Source: Streptomyces sp. NRRL S-37 (GTDB lineage Bacteria; Actinomycetota; Actinomycetes; Streptomycetales; Streptomycetaceae). Taken from it: a stretch of DNA of 64,000 nt. How positions within the stretch are numbered: the first letter of the stretch is position 1; the number at the start of each line of letters is the position of its first letter. The notes beneath the pieces were generated by a model. The model did not search any database and was not told the origin of the DNA. It saw only the letters and a program-made list of their open reading frames with translations. The position numbers and the translations under genes are program-made. The DNA lies in NCBI RefSeq assembly GCF_000721605.1, contig NZ_JOIZ01000013.1, positions 186,001 to 250,000 on the forward strand, written 5' to 3'. Of this stretch, positions 25,299 through 34,676 are shown piece after piece.

Positions 25299-25476
25299 CA
25301 CCCCGCGTCGCGTCACCGTCCAGCGCAAGGGGCCGCTGCTGGTGGAGGGGCCGGTGGAGGTCGAGCTGGAGGACGGCACGGTCGTCACCTCCGACCGCTT
25401 CCGGGTGGCCCTGTGCACCTGCCGCCGCAGCCGGCGGTATCCGTGGTGCGACACCAGTCACCGGGACCGGGCATGA
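25279..25476 (+). CDS. CDGSH-type iron-sulfur protein
   Basis: A 65-residue protein ending in a CDGSH zinc-finger-like [2Fe-2S] motif: CTCRRSRRYPWCDTSHRDR. The pattern C-X-C-X(8)-C-D-X-S-H keeps the three Cys and one His ligands of the mitoNEET family; Gly of CDGSH is replaced by Thr. The N-terminal half is beta-rich (KGPLLVEGPVEVELEDG). It overlaps the methyltransferase gene and ends the operon before a perfect terminator. It probably transfers electrons or an iron-sulfur cluster to the iron protein encoded two genes upstream; this is an inference from context. Confidence 0.85.
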   Translation: MPNSPSDTPRRVTVQRKGPLLVEGPVEVELEDGTVVTSDRFRVALCTCRRSRRYPWCDTSHRDRA

Positions 25477-25506
25477 GCCCCGGGGCCGGGGGTCCGTGAG
25501 AAGCCC

Positions 25507-25545
25507 GGAGGCCGGCGGGCGGCCCCACTCCGCCCGCCGGCCTCC
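25507..25545. terminator. Terminator of the iron-protein operon
   Basis: A perfect 15-bp stem, GGAGGCCGGCGGGCG (25507-25521) with CGCCCGCCGGCCTCC (25531-25545), and a 9-nt loop. It lies 30 nt after the CDGSH stop, between convergent transcription units. Confidence 0.85.
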
Positions 25546-25634
25546 TTGCGCGGGATCGCACGTTCCGCGAGAGGGCCGGTACTCCCCAGTACGCCGGCCG
25601 CCGCGCGGTCACGGGAAACCGTGCGATCCCGGTC

Positions 25635-26069
25635 TCAGAACGCGAAGACGCTCGAACCGTGAGCGTTCATCACGCACGCGTTGGAGAAGACCCGCTCGTA
25701 GGAGACGCGCTGTCCGCGCCACACCCCGTCGACGGTGACGAGCACCGGGTCGTACTGCTTGGTGCAGAAGACGCCCTCTCTCATCGTCAGGGCGTCGAGG
25801 TCACCGCTGACGCGGTCCATCTCCGCACAGGCGTCCCCCGCGGCCGGGTGGGTGCCCGAGGGACCCGGGGCACAGGTCAGGGTGACCGCGCGTTCCGGTG
25901 TGACGGTCGCCGCGCTGTCGCCGTGGCCCAGGGTGAGCACCAGGGCCGAGGGGGCGTAGAGCGCGGACGGGTCGGTTCCCGGGGCGGCCAGCGCCGCCCC
26001 GGACAGGGGTGCGCAGACGGCTGCGGCCGTGAGGCCGAGGGTGGTGGCCCAGCGCGCGGTGTTCCGCAT
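25635..26069 (-). CDS. Subtilisin inhibitor (SSI family), Lys at P1
   Basis: A 144-residue secreted protease inhibitor: a signal peptide ([19 protein letters not shown]) followed by a mature domain of about 113 residues with the four conserved Cys (LTCAPGP, DACAEMD, VFCTKQY, SNACVMN). The conserved C-terminal block [20 protein letters not shown] is diagnostic of the SSI family. The reactive-site loop reads FCTKQYDPV; by alignment with the classical CPMVYDPV the P1 residue is Lys, so trypsin-like enzymes are the likely targets rather than subtilisin. It may regulate the cell's own proteases. Confidence 0.93.
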   Translation of the reverse strand: MRNTARWATTLGLTAAAVCAPLSGAALAAPGTDPSALYAPSALVLTLGHGDSAATVTPERAVTLTCAPGPSGTHPAAGDACAEMDRVSGDLDALTMREGVFCTKQYDPVLVTVDGVWRGQRVSYERVFSNACVMNAHGSSVFAF

Positions 26070-26393
26070 TGTGTGCTTCCTTCCGCTCGTGTCGACGAGT
26101 CGCCGGCCCGTGCTCGGTCGGTGCCGAACCGGCGTGCCGGAGTCTGCCGAGTCCGCGCCGGAACTTCACATCGGACATGCGGATTTCGGTAACCTTGCGT
26201 ATTGAATCAGTGGCGTGAAGTCACGGAAGACGCGGGGCGCCGCCCTGTAACCGCACGGACTCCGGGCATGCGAAGTGGCCAGATGGCCGGAATGCGGCTG
26301 CTCGTTAATCGGCCTGAAACATTCCGATTCCGCTCTCGGCGGACCGTTCCGTGACGCCTTGTGTTCATGGGCAGGGCGAGTAATCGTCATTAC
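26070..26393. other. Divergent intergene between inhibitor and hypothetical gene
   Basis: About 320 bp of below-average GC (notably 26165-26215 and 26290-26393). It must contain the inhibitor promoter on the minus strand and that of the 26394 gene. No operator or hexamer pair stands out. Confidence 0.4.
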
Positions 26394-26945
26394 ATGATTA
26401 CGGCAGAGCAGCGAGAGCAACTGCGGGGCTGGTTCACCGGCCGGATCCCCGACGGTCTCTTCGAGGAGCTGACCGAGATCACGGTCGACCGCGAGGAGAT
26501 CACCGTCATCGGCCGCGTTCCCGCTCCCCGGCCGGCGGAGGGCGCTTCTCCGGCCGAGCGGGAGGCGGCGGTCGAGGGCCGTGTCCAGGAGTTCCGGGAG
26601 CGCACCCGGGAGGACCGGATCGCGGTCGCCCGGGACGCCGAGCACCGCTTCGGCCGGAAGGTCTCCTGGGGCGTGGAGTGCGACGGGCGCCGCGTCCTGT
26701 TCACACACGTGGCCGCGCCCGTCATGACCCGGCTGCGCCAGCCGGAGCGGCAGGTCCTCGACACCCTCATCGCGGGCGGGGTCGCCCGCAGCCGCAGCGA
26801 GGCGCTGGCCTGGTGCGTACGGCTGGTCCAGCGGCACACCGACGACTGGCTCACCGAGCTGCGCGACTCGCTGGAACACGTCCAGCGGGTGCGGGAGCGG
26901 GGGCCGGACGGCGAACCCGGGGAGGCCGGGCCCGGCACCGGGTGA
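26394..26945 (+). CDS. Conserved hypothetical protein with RHH-like C-terminal motif
   Basis: A 183-residue acidic, charged protein. The N-terminal part has TAEQREQLRGWFTGRIPD and a beta pair around EITVDREEITVIGRV. The C-terminal part (LIAGGVARSRSEALAWCVRL) resembles the helix-turn of ribbon-helix-helix proteins, followed by a long amphipathic helix. I recognise this type from streptomycetes but know no function. Two starts are possible (26361 and 26394); neither has a strong ribosome site and 26394 was chosen because the conserved-looking sequence begins there. It is convergent with the lectin gene. Confidence 0.65.
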   Translation: MITAEQREQLRGWFTGRIPDGLFEELTEITVDREEITVIGRVPAPRPAEGASPAEREAAVEGRVQEFRERTREDRIAVARDAEHRFGRKVSWGVECDGRRVLFTHVAAPVMTRLRQPERQVLDTLIAGGVARSRSEALAWCVRLVQRHTDDWLTELRDSLEHVQRVRERGPDGEPGEAGPGTG

Positions 26946-27052
26946 ACGGCGTTGCCAGGCGAAGCCCTGCCCGGTCCGCACCGTCGCGGCACGTCCCGAG
27001 CCGGGGCGGGACGGCCTCCGGGACCGGATCCCCGCCCCGCCCCGGCCGGGAA

Positions 27053-28696
27053 TCACGTCACCGGCTCGGCCAGCTCCACCTGCCGGGCCGCCGGGCCGCC
27101 GGTGCCGCTGATGGACAGGGAGTCCCCGGCCGTCCGTACCGGTTCGGCCGCCCAGCGCTGGTCCACGGTCCGGTCGCGTACCTTGACGACGATGTCGGCG
27201 TTCGCGTCAGGGGTCGCCGGGGCGAGGGCCAGCTGGACGTCCCAGCGGGGCACCAGCTCGCCCTGCACGGTGAGGTCGTACCGCACGTCGGCGCCCCGCT
27301 GGTCGCCGGGGTCGGCGCAGGTGCCGAGGACGACGACACCGGCGTCCTTGTGCGAGTCCAGGCACAGACCGGGGTCGGCCACGCTGCGCAGCAGCCCGTC
27401 GTCCTCGTACGTCCACTGCTGGGTCCATGCCGAGGAACAGTCCGCCAGGCGGGTCCCCGAGCCGTCCTGTGGTTCGTCCCGGGTGTCGAGGCACAGGCCG
27501 GAGGCGACGTTGCGCAGCCGCGTCCGTCCCGGTGCGGTGGGAAGCCCGGCGGCGCCGGGCGGGGACGCGGACGGCAGGGCCGCGCGGCCGCCCGCCGCTC
27601 CGGTGGAGCCCGTCGGGTCGGCGGCATCGCCGTCCGGGGTGGAGGATCCGGCGATGAGCACGCTCACCAGCACTCCGGCCGAGACCGCGCCGAGGCCGGT
27701 GAGCAGGGTCCTGGTGGTGCGCACCGGGTCCGGGAACGCGATGCCCGTCAGCCGGGCGGGGACGGGGATGCGGGACAGCACGCGGTGCCGGCCGCCACCG
27801 GACGGTCCGTCCCCGCTCCGGCGCCGGCGGCGGGCGGCGCGTCCGCCGCGCGGGCCGGCCGTCGTGCGTCCCGGACGCGAGTCGAGGTAGCGCCGGGCCC
27901 CCCACCCGAGCACCGCCTCGGCGATCAGCGGGCCCAGGCCGCTCTCGAAGTGGCTCAGTTGCTCGGCCGCGTTCCGGCAGTGGCGGCACTCCGCCAGATG
28001 CTGCCGGACGTCCGGCAGCAGGGCCCCGCCCCGGCGGATCGGGACGTCGAGGAGGCGGTTGTAGAAGCGGCAGTCCTTCGTCGGTGCCAGTTCCTGATGG
28101 GCGTGGACACAACCTTGACGGAATTTTTCACGTGCCTGTTCGAGTGCGCCCGACGCGACGGCGAGGTCCATACCGAGCAGACCGGCCGGTACGGAAATCG
28201 GCTCGGCCTCGACCTCGACATGCCAGAGCAAACAGCGCGCGCGTGCGGGCAGCGACCGGAATGCCCGTTGAGCGAGTGAGCGATTTTCCGGAATCATGGT
28301 GTTCGCCGCGCGCATACCGCGCCCGCCGGCCGGTTTCTGCAGCTCCGGCACGACCCCGGTTATCCGGTCGTCCGCGGCCCACTCGCGGACCGTGTCCCGC
28401 ACCGCCACCAGCAGCGCGGGCCGGAGCGCGACGGCCGATTCACCGGCGGCGACCCGGTCCAGTACCCGGTGCAGGGCGGCCGCGGTGACCATGGCGGCCG
28501 TCTGCCCCGACGACGCGAGGCAGACGGCCGCGTAGTCGTGCATCGACTGCCAGTGCCGCGCCGTCAGGAGTGCGACGGAGTGGGCGGCCTCGCCCTCCGG
28601 ACGGTTCCGCAGCCGGGCGGCGAGGAACTCGTCGGATTCCCCCGGATCCCCGCCGGGCGGGGGATACGGGGGCCGAGGGGGGTGGGGGGTGTGCAC
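27053..28696 (-). CDS. Sigma-like/zinc-finger/TM/ricin-lectin fusion protein
   Basis: A 547-residue chimera. Residues about 25-190 look like an ECF sigma-factor-type helical region (SDEFLAARLRNRPEGEAAHS, LPARARCLLWHVEVE). HLAECRHCRNAAEQL around 248-262 is an anti-sigma-type (HC2) zinc finger. A single transmembrane helix (LLTGLGAVSAGVLVSVLIAG, about 335-355) and a linker lead to an extracellular ricin-type beta-trefoil (about 395-530, GLCLDTRDEPQDGSGTRLAD, GLCLDSHKD). Cytoplasmic and carbohydrate-binding parts are thus in one membrane protein, suggesting glycan sensing. GTG 28696 follows GGAAGGA. Confidence 0.75.
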   Translation of the reverse strand: MHTPHPPRPPYPPPGGDPGESDEFLAARLRNRPEGEAAHSVALLTARHWQSMHDYAAVCLASSGQTAAMVTAAALHRVLDRVAAGESAVALRPALLVAVRDTVREWAADDRITGVVPELQKPAGGRGMRAANTMIPENRSLAQRAFRSLPARARCLLWHVEVEAEPISVPAGLLGMDLAVASGALEQAREKFRQGCVHAHQELAPTKDCRFYNRLLDVPIRRGGALLPDVRQHLAECRHCRNAAEQLSHFESGLGPLIAEAVLGWGARRYLDSRPGRTTAGPRGGRAARRRRRSGDGPSGGGRHRVLSRIPVPARLTGIAFPDPVRTTRTLLTGLGAVSAGVLVSVLIAGSSTPDGDAADPTGSTGAAGGRAALPSASPPGAAGLPTAPGRTRLRNVASGLCLDTRDEPQDGSGTRLADCSSAWTQQWTYEDDGLLRSVADPGLCLDSHKDAGVVVLGTCADPGDQRGADVRYDLTVQGELVPRWDVQLALAPATPDANADIVVKVRDRTVDQRWAAEPVRTAGDSLSISGTGGPAARQVELAEPVT

Positions 28697-29074
28697 TGAG
28701 ATGGTTCCTTCCCACAGCGCATGGTGCCATTCGAGGGTTTCCGACGCCGAAAAGGACGACCGATGGGTGCATACCTCTTTGGCGGGGCGCGGGGGGCGCG
28801 AATTCACCGACGGTGAATCGGATCCGGTTCATCGACTCGCGTGCGACCCCGGCCTTTACCCCCCGCACGGGTGGCTCACTCTCGCACAACCCGCGCTCGG
28901 CCAACAAGGCGCCCGGGCAACATCCGCGCGTTGACAGAAAGTCAGAAAGGGAGACCGGTCCGCGGCCCTCGCCCCGGTTTTCGGCCCGGGTTTTCACGCC
29001 GTTCACATCCGGCCCGGCACCAGGCCGTACCCGGGAGGGCCCCGGCGTCCCGGGTACGGCCCGTCCGGCGCGGT
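28697..29074. other. Intergenic stretch upstream of the lectin fusion gene
   Basis: About 380 bp without a gene. It holds the promoter region of the lectin gene and a 7-bp perfect dyad ATTCACC-GAC-GGTGAAT at 28802-28818, roughly 105 bp before that gene's start, which could be an operator. Downstream GC-rich sequence up to 29074 shows a weak CCGGG-type inverted repeat only. Confidence 0.4.
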
Positions 29075-29452
29075 TCAGATCTGCCAGGAGCGCAGCCGGT
29101 CGGCCGCGGCGTAGACGTCCGCCTCGCCGGAGATCAGGTCGCGCGCCAGATCGACCAGGGCGCCGTAGGGCGGGTCGATACCGACCCCGCTGACGAACAT
29201 GTAGGCGACCGCCGTGGCACAGGCGAAGCGGGCGTTGGCCGAGGGCAGCGGCCGGAGCACGGCGAGGGTGTGCAGCAGGGCCGCCGCCCGCCAGGCCGGG
29301 TCGGAGTCGACGCCCAGCCGGGGCGGGTCCACGCGGTGGCGGGCGACGGCCGCGACGAGGGCGGAGAAGTCGTTGACGACGGGCTGGTCCGGGAGGACCT
29401 CCTCGTGCCGCTGGAGCAGCCAGGGCACGTCGATGTGGAGCACGGGTGCCAT
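29075..29452 (-). CDS. Doc/Fic-like toxin, degenerate motif
   Basis: A 125-residue protein with the size and helical pattern of death-on-curing toxins and encoded directly after a small antitoxin gene (3-nt gap). The family motif HxFx(D/N)(A/G)NK(R) corresponds to RPLPSANARFACATAVAYMF here: the catalytic-position His is Arg and the Lys before the final Arg is Ala, while the Asn and Arg remain. Doc phosphorylates EF-Tu; the altered motif may mean a different or lost activity. The pairing and order (antitoxin first) support a type II module. Confidence 0.7.
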   Translation of the reverse strand: MAPVLHIDVPWLLQRHEEVLPDQPVVNDFSALVAAVARHRVDPPRLGVDSDPAWRAAALLHTLAVLRPLPSANARFACATAVAYMFVSGVGIDPPYGALVDLARDLISGEADVYAAADRLRSWQI

Positions 29453-29455
29453 CGG

Positions 29456-29701
29456 TCAGGCGGCCCGCCCCGCGCCCCTGGCGGAGGGTTCGTCGTCCGG
29501 GAAGGCGGCGGCGAACTCGTCGGCGTGGGAGGCGAAGAACCGGCGGAAGGCCTCGGCGCCCTCCTGCAGGGCGCGGTGGCGGGCTATGTCCGCCGCGGCC
29601 GCCTCCCGTACGAGCGCCTTCATGGACGTACCGCGTTCCTTGGCGATCTGCCGCAGGTCCTCGAGCTCGCGGTCGCTGAACTCCACGTTGAGAGCTGGCA
29701 T
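29456..29701 (-). CDS. Ribbon-helix-helix antitoxin
   Basis: An 81-residue protein. The N-terminal half (ALNVEFSDRELEDLRQIAKE, then RGTSMKALVREAAA) is a ribbon-helix-helix DNA-binding domain. The C-terminal half is an acidic helix (RRFFASHADEFAAAFPDDEP) that would wrap the toxin. It precedes the Doc-like gene by 3 nt and probably autoregulates the pair. The sequence just upstream (29705-29760) is AT-richer and is the likely promoter/operator. Confidence 0.78.
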   Translation of the reverse strand: MPALNVEFSDRELEDLRQIAKERGTSMKALVREAAAADIARHRALQEGAEAFRRFFASHADEFAAAFPDDEPSARGAGRAA

Positions 29702-29819
29702 GCCTTCACGGTACCGCTCGGGTACTGGATCGTAAATAAGCGCAGGTCAGACGATATGCGAGGGAGTACCGACGAGGGCCGGCGGCCGAGTGGCCGCCGG
29801 CCCGGCGCGGGGAGGGGTG

Positions 29820-32063
29820 TCAGCCCTGGTCGGCCACGAAGGAGGCCATGCGGGTCAGGGCCGCGTTCCAGTTGATGGTGTGTTCGTTGGTGGACCAGGA
29901 CTGGATGTCGTCGATGAAGCAGAACTGACCGACGCAGCCCTGAAGTTTCGACTGGGCGAAGGGGTCCTGGATGCTGGAGTTGGGTCCGCCGGAGAGCGTG
30001 CCGGCGGGCGGGTTCGGCAGGTTCGGGTCGAGCTGGTTCGCGTACCAGCGGCTGTGCTGGTGGTGTGCGTTGACCTCGCCGTAGCCGGTGACGTACGACA
30101 TGTTCAGGGCGTTGCGGCCCAGGATGTAGTCCATGCTCTGCAGCGCGCCGTCCCGGTACTTCGAGGCGCCGGTGAGGTCGTAGGCGGTGGCGAGGACAAC
30201 CGCGTTGTTGAGGACCTGGTGGCTGGAGCCCCAGTCGTAGACGTTGCCGGCCGGCGCGTACGGCATGCCGTACGGGTGGGCCTTCAGGGTGGCCAGGTAG
30301 CCGTCGGCGCCCTTGATCACGGACCGGCGGACCTTGTCCCGGCCGGGGAGCCGGCTGGGCACGGTGGCGAGGTCGAGACGGCCGGCCGCGGCGGTGCGCG
30401 CCCAGTCGAAGCCGAGGGGGCCGAAGATGTCCGCGGTGTGCACCGGGGAGTTCAGGACGTACTCCTTGAACTGACGTTCACCCGTGGTGAGGTACAGCTC
30501 GGCGGCCGCCCAGTAGAACTCGTCGGTCACGGTGTCGTCGTTGTAGGCGCCGCCGCCGATGCCGTCGTTCGGGTCGGCGAGGACGTCCGGGTGGGCGAGG
30601 GCCGCCGCCCAGGCCTTGCGCGCGGCGGCCAGGGTCCCGTCCGCGAACTCCTTGTCGTAGGGGCGGTAGAGCCGTGCCGCCTGGGCGGCCGTGGCCGCGA
30701 GGTTGAGGGTGGCGGCGGTGGTCGGCGGGTGCAGTTCCCGCTTCTGCGGGTCGTCGCCGGGCAGCAGCGGCAGTCCGGTCCACTGCTCGTCGTGGATCTT
30801 GTGGTGGGCCATGCCGGCCAGCGGCTCACCCTCGGGGACCTGCATCTTCAGCAGGAACTCCAGCTCCCAGCGGGCCTCGTCGAGGATGTCCGGGACCTTG
30901 TTGCCGCTCTCCGGGATGTCCAGCGTGCCGTCGCCGAGCTTGTCCGCCTCACCGGTGCGGGCGTGCCGGGCGCGCTCGTAGGTGCTGAGCACCTCCCAGG
31001 TGCTGATGCCGCCGTTGACGACGTACTTGCCGTGGTCGCCGGCGTCGTACCAGCCGCCGGTGACGTCGAGGGTGTAGTCGCAGACGCCGGGCTGGCAGGG
31101 CACGTCGCCGTCGCCCTGGTTGGGGGCCGTGCCCACGTGTCCGGCCGGGCGGCCGTAGCCGGGGCGCAGGTCGTCGCGGATCGCCGTGCCGCTGCGCTGG
31201 GTGTAGTAGTACTTCGCCGAGTCCAGCCGCAGCCGTTCGTAGGCGCTCGCGTCGATGTCGAAGGGCCGGCTGGTCTCGCCGTCCACGGTCAGGGTGTAGC
31301 CGGTCCCCCGCTTGCGGTGTCCGCCGAAGTCGATGGAGTGGACGTTCTGCCCGGAGGAGCCGTCCACACCCCGCGGTACGGTCCAGCCCTTGCGGACCAC
31401 CCGGCCGTCGTCGTCCTTCAGCCGCCAGGGCAGCCGCTCGGTCGCGTCGGTGACCAGGGTGGCGTTCTTCGGTCCGGAGGGCAGGTAGGCGACCTGGTTG
31501 ACGCGGACCCGGGGCCCGGTGTCGGGCTCGTACGGCTCGGGGGCGACCCCGCCGAGGAGGGACACGTCGTCCACGCAGAACCGCCAGGGGTCCGCGCTGC
31601 CGCCGAGCTGGAAGCCGACCTGGCCCTGGGCGGTGTCGACCGGCGAGGTGAAGGTGTACGAGTAGGTGTCCCCGGAGACGCTGAGCTGCGGTGACACCTC
31701 GTAGTAGGTGTCGTACGGCTCCACCTGCAGGCCGACGATCGCCCGCACGACGTGGCCCGCGGGCGAGCCGGTCGCGCTGAAGGAGAAGCGGTACGACTCG
31801 CCCTTCACCAGGGTGATGTCGTTCTGGCCGACGGCCGCGTCCCAGCGGTTGGCGGTGCCGCCGGGGACGTCGGCGCACAGGCGGCCGTCGGACGGACCCG
31901 CGGTGACGTTCGCGGAGGCCCACCAGGGGTCGGTGCCGGTGTCGAAGGTGCCGTTGCGGACCTGCTCGACCTCGTCCGCCCCGGCCGGGGCGGCGGGCAG
32001 CGCGGTGAGCGCGGTCGCCAGCAGTCCGGTCAGGGACAGCAGGGCGGTTCTGCGTCTGTTCAC
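29820..32063 (-). CDS. Secreted GH9 cellulase (endoglucanase) with N-terminal CBM4/9-type module
   Basis: A 747-residue secreted glycoside hydrolase. It has a signal peptide ([20 protein letters not shown]), a CBM4/9-like jelly roll (about 40-180, [14 protein letters not shown]), the cellulase N-terminal Ig-like domain (about 195-275) and a GH9 (alpha/alpha)6 barrel to the end. Catalytic elements are [17 protein letters not shown] (Asp pair), HHQHSRW and [10 protein letters not shown], whose Glu is the proton donor. It cleaves beta-1,4-glucan outside the cell. GTG 32063 follows AGGAG. A perfect CebR-type box 33 bp upstream predicts cello-oligosaccharide control. Confidence 0.93.
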   Translation of the reverse strand: MNRRRTALLSLTGLLATALTALPAAPAGADEVEQVRNGTFDTGTDPWWASANVTAGPSDGRLCADVPGGTANRWDAAVGQNDITLVKGESYRFSFSATGSPAGHVVRAIVGLQVEPYDTYYEVSPQLSVSGDTYSYTFTSPVDTAQGQVGFQLGGSADPWRFCVDDVSLLGGVAPEPYEPDTGPRVRVNQVAYLPSGPKNATLVTDATERLPWRLKDDDGRVVRKGWTVPRGVDGSSGQNVHSIDFGGHRKRGTGYTLTVDGETSRPFDIDASAYERLRLDSAKYYYTQRSGTAIRDDLRPGYGRPAGHVGTAPNQGDGDVPCQPGVCDYTLDVTGGWYDAGDHGKYVVNGGISTWEVLSTYERARHARTGEADKLGDGTLDIPESGNKVPDILDEARWELEFLLKMQVPEGEPLAGMAHHKIHDEQWTGLPLLPGDDPQKRELHPPTTAATLNLAATAAQAARLYRPYDKEFADGTLAAARKAWAAALAHPDVLADPNDGIGGGAYNDDTVTDEFYWAAAELYLTTGERQFKEYVLNSPVHTADIFGPLGFDWARTAAAGRLDLATVPSRLPGRDKVRRSVIKGADGYLATLKAHPYGMPYAPAGNVYDWGSSHQVLNNAVVLATAYDLTGASKYRDGALQSMDYILGRNALNMSYVTGYGEVNAHHQHSRWYANQLDPNLPNPPAGTLSGGPNSSIQDPFAQSKLQGCVGQFCFIDDIQSWSTNEHTINWNAALTRMASFVADQG

Positions 32064-32095
32064 GTCTGGGCTCCTGTTGGGGAGGTGCGGGCGTT

Positions 32096-32109
32096 TGGGA
32101 GCGCTCCCA
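32096..32109. promoter_or_regulatory. CebR-type operator TGGGAGCGCTCCCA
   Basis: A perfect 14-bp palindrome identical to the CebR operator known from Streptomyces cellulose-utilisation genes. It lies 33 bp upstream of the GH9 cellulase start on the minus strand, a good place for repression relieved by cellobiose or cellotriose. Confidence 0.85.
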
Positions 32110-32284
32110 TTTCCGTACGCGGACCATGGTTGTGGCAGGTGTGACACTCCGTCAACGGTTGGGACAGGACTGGTGACGGTCGCCCGGAGCGGAGGTTCGC
32201 GGTCCGCGCCGGGCCGCGACCCACTAGGCTGGAACTCAGGCGATACACCGGTTCACGGTGAGTGTGCGCGATGGAGTGGCGACG

Positions 32285-34663
32285 ATGAGGCCGGACGACC
32301 CGTTCGACGATGCCGTGACGGCCCGGGCCGTCATCGCCGCCGACGGCACGCTCACGCGGTGGAGCGAGGGTGCGCGCCTGCTGCTGGGACACACGGCCGA
32401 GGAGGTCCTCGGCCGCCCGGCCGCCGACCTGCTGGCCGGGGGTTCGGGCCCGCCCTGCCTCCCGGCCGCCCGCTGGAGCGGCACCCTCGCCCTGCGGCAC
32501 CGCGACGGCTCCACCGTCACGGTGTGGGTGCTCGCCCACCACAGACAGCCGGCGGACGACGGCCCCGGCGACTGGCTCGCCGTCACCCCGCTGGAGGCCA
32601 CGGACCAGGAACTGCCCGACGACCCGCTGGTCAGGACGGCCGTGTTCCAGTCACCCTGCGCCACGATGGTCTTCGACGACGAGCTGCGCCTGCGCGGGAT
32701 CAACGACGCCATGGCCCATCTCCTCGGCCTGCCCGCCCCCCACCTGCGGGGGCTCAGGCCCACCGACATCGGCGGCCGGCCGCAGCACACCGAACTCGAA
32801 CGGCACCTGCGCCAGGTGCTGCGCACCGGCCGCCCGCACGACATGCAGACGTACATGAAGGCCACCGGCGAGAACCGCGCGCACGCCTGGCTGGCCCGGC
32901 TCGCACCGCTCACCGACCGGTCCGGCCGGGTGCGGGGCGTGTGCGCGACGGCCCACGACCTCACCGAGCAGTACCGGGCGCGGGAGCGGCTGCAACTGGT
33001 CAACGAGGCCAGCATCCGCATCGGCACCACCCTGGACGTCACCCGGACGGCGCAGGAGCTGGCCGAGGTGTGCGTGCCCGCGCTCGCCGACTTCGTCAGC
33101 GTGGACCTGCTGGAACCCGAGGAACCCGGAGGCGAGCCCGCCGGCCCGCTGAGCACGCCGGTCTCGCTGCGCCGGGTCGCCCATCAGTCCCTCACGCCGG
33201 GCAGCCCCGAGTCGGTCGCCCGCACGGGCGAGGTGGTCGTCTACCCGGCCGCCGCGCCCCAGGCCGACTCGCTGATCGCCGGCCACAGCATCGTGGCCTC
33301 GGTGCCCTCCGGCGATCTCGACCCGTGGCTCGCGGTGGACGAGGCACGCGCCCGGCAGGTCCGGGAGTTCGGCGTCCACTCCATGCTGTCCGTCCCGCTC
33401 CAGGCGCGCGGCACGACCCTCGGGGTGGCCGCCTTCACCCGCTTCGCCCGTCCCGAGGCGTTCACCCACGACGACGTGCTGCTGGCCGAGGAGGTCACCG
33501 CGCGCGCCGCCGTCTGCATCGACAACGCCCGCCGCTACTCCCGCGAACGCGAGACCACCCTCGCGCTCCAGCGCAGCCTGCTCCCCCGCGCCCTGCCGCG
33601 CACGGCCGCCGTGGAGGCGGCCACCCGCTATCTGCCGGCCGCGCGCTCCGGTGTGGGCGGCGACTGGTTCGACGTGATCCCGCTGTCCGGGATGCGGGTG
33701 GCCATGGTGGTCGGGGACGTCGTCGGCCACGGCATCCAGGCGTCCGCGACCATGGGCCGGCTGCGCACGGCGGTGCGCACCCTCGCCGACATCGACCTCG
33801 CGCCCGACGAACTGCTCACCCACCTCGACGACCTGGTGCTCCATCTCTCGCACGAGTCGGGCGGCGACCCCGGGTCGGGCGAGGTCGGCGCGACCTGCCT
33901 GTACGCGGTGTACGACCCGGTGTCCCGGCGCTGCACCCTGTCCCGCGCGGGGCACCCCCCGCCGGTCCTGATCCCGCCGGGCGGTCCGGCCCGGCACCTC
34001 GAACTGCCCTCCGGGCCACCGCTGGGCCTGGGTGGGCTGCCCTTCGAGTCGGTCGAGCTGGAACTGCCCGACGAGGCGGTGCTGGCGTTCTACACCGACG
34101 GGCTGGTCGAGTCCCGCGGGCGGGACACCGAGGACGGCCACGCCCTGCTCCGCGAGGCGCTGTCCAACGCCGCCGGCCCGCTCGACGAGACCTGCGACCG
34201 GGTCCTGCACACCGTGCTCGCGCCGGGCGGCGCCACGGACGATGTGGCCCTGCTGCTGGCCCGTACCCACGGCCTGCCCTCCGCGCAGGTCGCCACCTGG
34301 GACATCCCCGCCGATCCGGCGCTGGTCGCCCCCATCCGCAAGCAGGTCCTCGACCAGCTGGCCACCTGGGCACTGACCGAGGCGTCGTTCACGGCGGAGC
34401 TGGTGGTGAGCGAGCTGGTCACCAACGCCATCCGGTACGGCGCCCCGCCCATCCGGCTGCGGCTGATCCACGACGCCTCGACGCTGATCTGCGAGGTGTC
34501 CGACACCAGCCACACGGCGCCGCACCTGCGGCGGGCCAAGACCTGGGACGAGGGCGGCCGGGGCCTGCTGCTGGTCGCCCAGCTCACCCAGCGCTGGGGC
34601 AGCAGACACACCGCCGACGGCAAGACCATCTGGTCGGAACTGGCCCTGGTGGACGAGATGTGA
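32285..34663 (+). CDS. PAS/GAF-SpoIIE phosphatase-HATPase signalling protein
   Basis: A 792-residue regulator with two PAS domains (about 10-110 and 115-235), a GAF (about 245-405), a SpoIIE PP2C phosphatase (about 415-640; GGDWFDVIPL, VGDVVGHG, SRAGHPPPVL, YTDGLVE, DDVALLLA) and a C-terminal HATPase (about 655-790; ELVTNAIRYG, GGRGLLLV). It is the third SpoIIE protein in the window. Start: ATG 32285 with GGAG upstream; an in-frame GTG at 32258 is an alternative. It is followed at 13 nt by a lipoprotein gene, so they may be co-transcribed. Confidence 0.87.
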   Translation: MRPDDPFDDAVTARAVIAADGTLTRWSEGARLLLGHTAEEVLGRPAADLLAGGSGPPCLPAARWSGTLALRHRDGSTVTVWVLAHHRQPADDGPGDWLAVTPLEATDQELPDDPLVRTAVFQSPCATMVFDDELRLRGINDAMAHLLGLPAPHLRGLRPTDIGGRPQHTELERHLRQVLRTGRPHDMQTYMKATGENRAHAWLARLAPLTDRSGRVRGVCATAHDLTEQYRARERLQLVNEASIRIGTTLDVTRTAQELAEVCVPALADFVSVDLLEPEEPGGEPAGPLSTPVSLRRVAHQSLTPGSPESVARTGEVVVYPAAAPQADSLIAGHSIVASVPSGDLDPWLAVDEARARQVREFGVHSMLSVPLQARGTTLGVAAFTRFARPEAFTHDDVLLAEEVTARAAVCIDNARRYSRERETTLALQRSLLPRALPRTAAVEAATRYLPAARSGVGGDWFDVIPLSGMRVAMVVGDVVGHGIQASATMGRLRTAVRTLADIDLAPDELLTHLDDLVLHLSHESGGDPGSGEVGATCLYAVYDPVSRRCTLSRAGHPPPVLIPPGGPARHLELPSGPPLGLGGLPFESVELELPDEAVLAFYTDGLVESRGRDTEDGHALLREALSNAAGPLDETCDRVLHTVLAPGGATDDVALLLARTHGLPSAQVATWDIPADPALVAPIRKQVLDQLATWALTEASFTAELVVSELVTNAIRYGAPPIRLRLIHDASTLICEVSDTSHTAPHLRRAKTWDEGGRGLLLVAQLTQRWGSRHTADGKTIWSELALVDEM

Positions 34664-34676
34664 CGCGAGGTGAACC

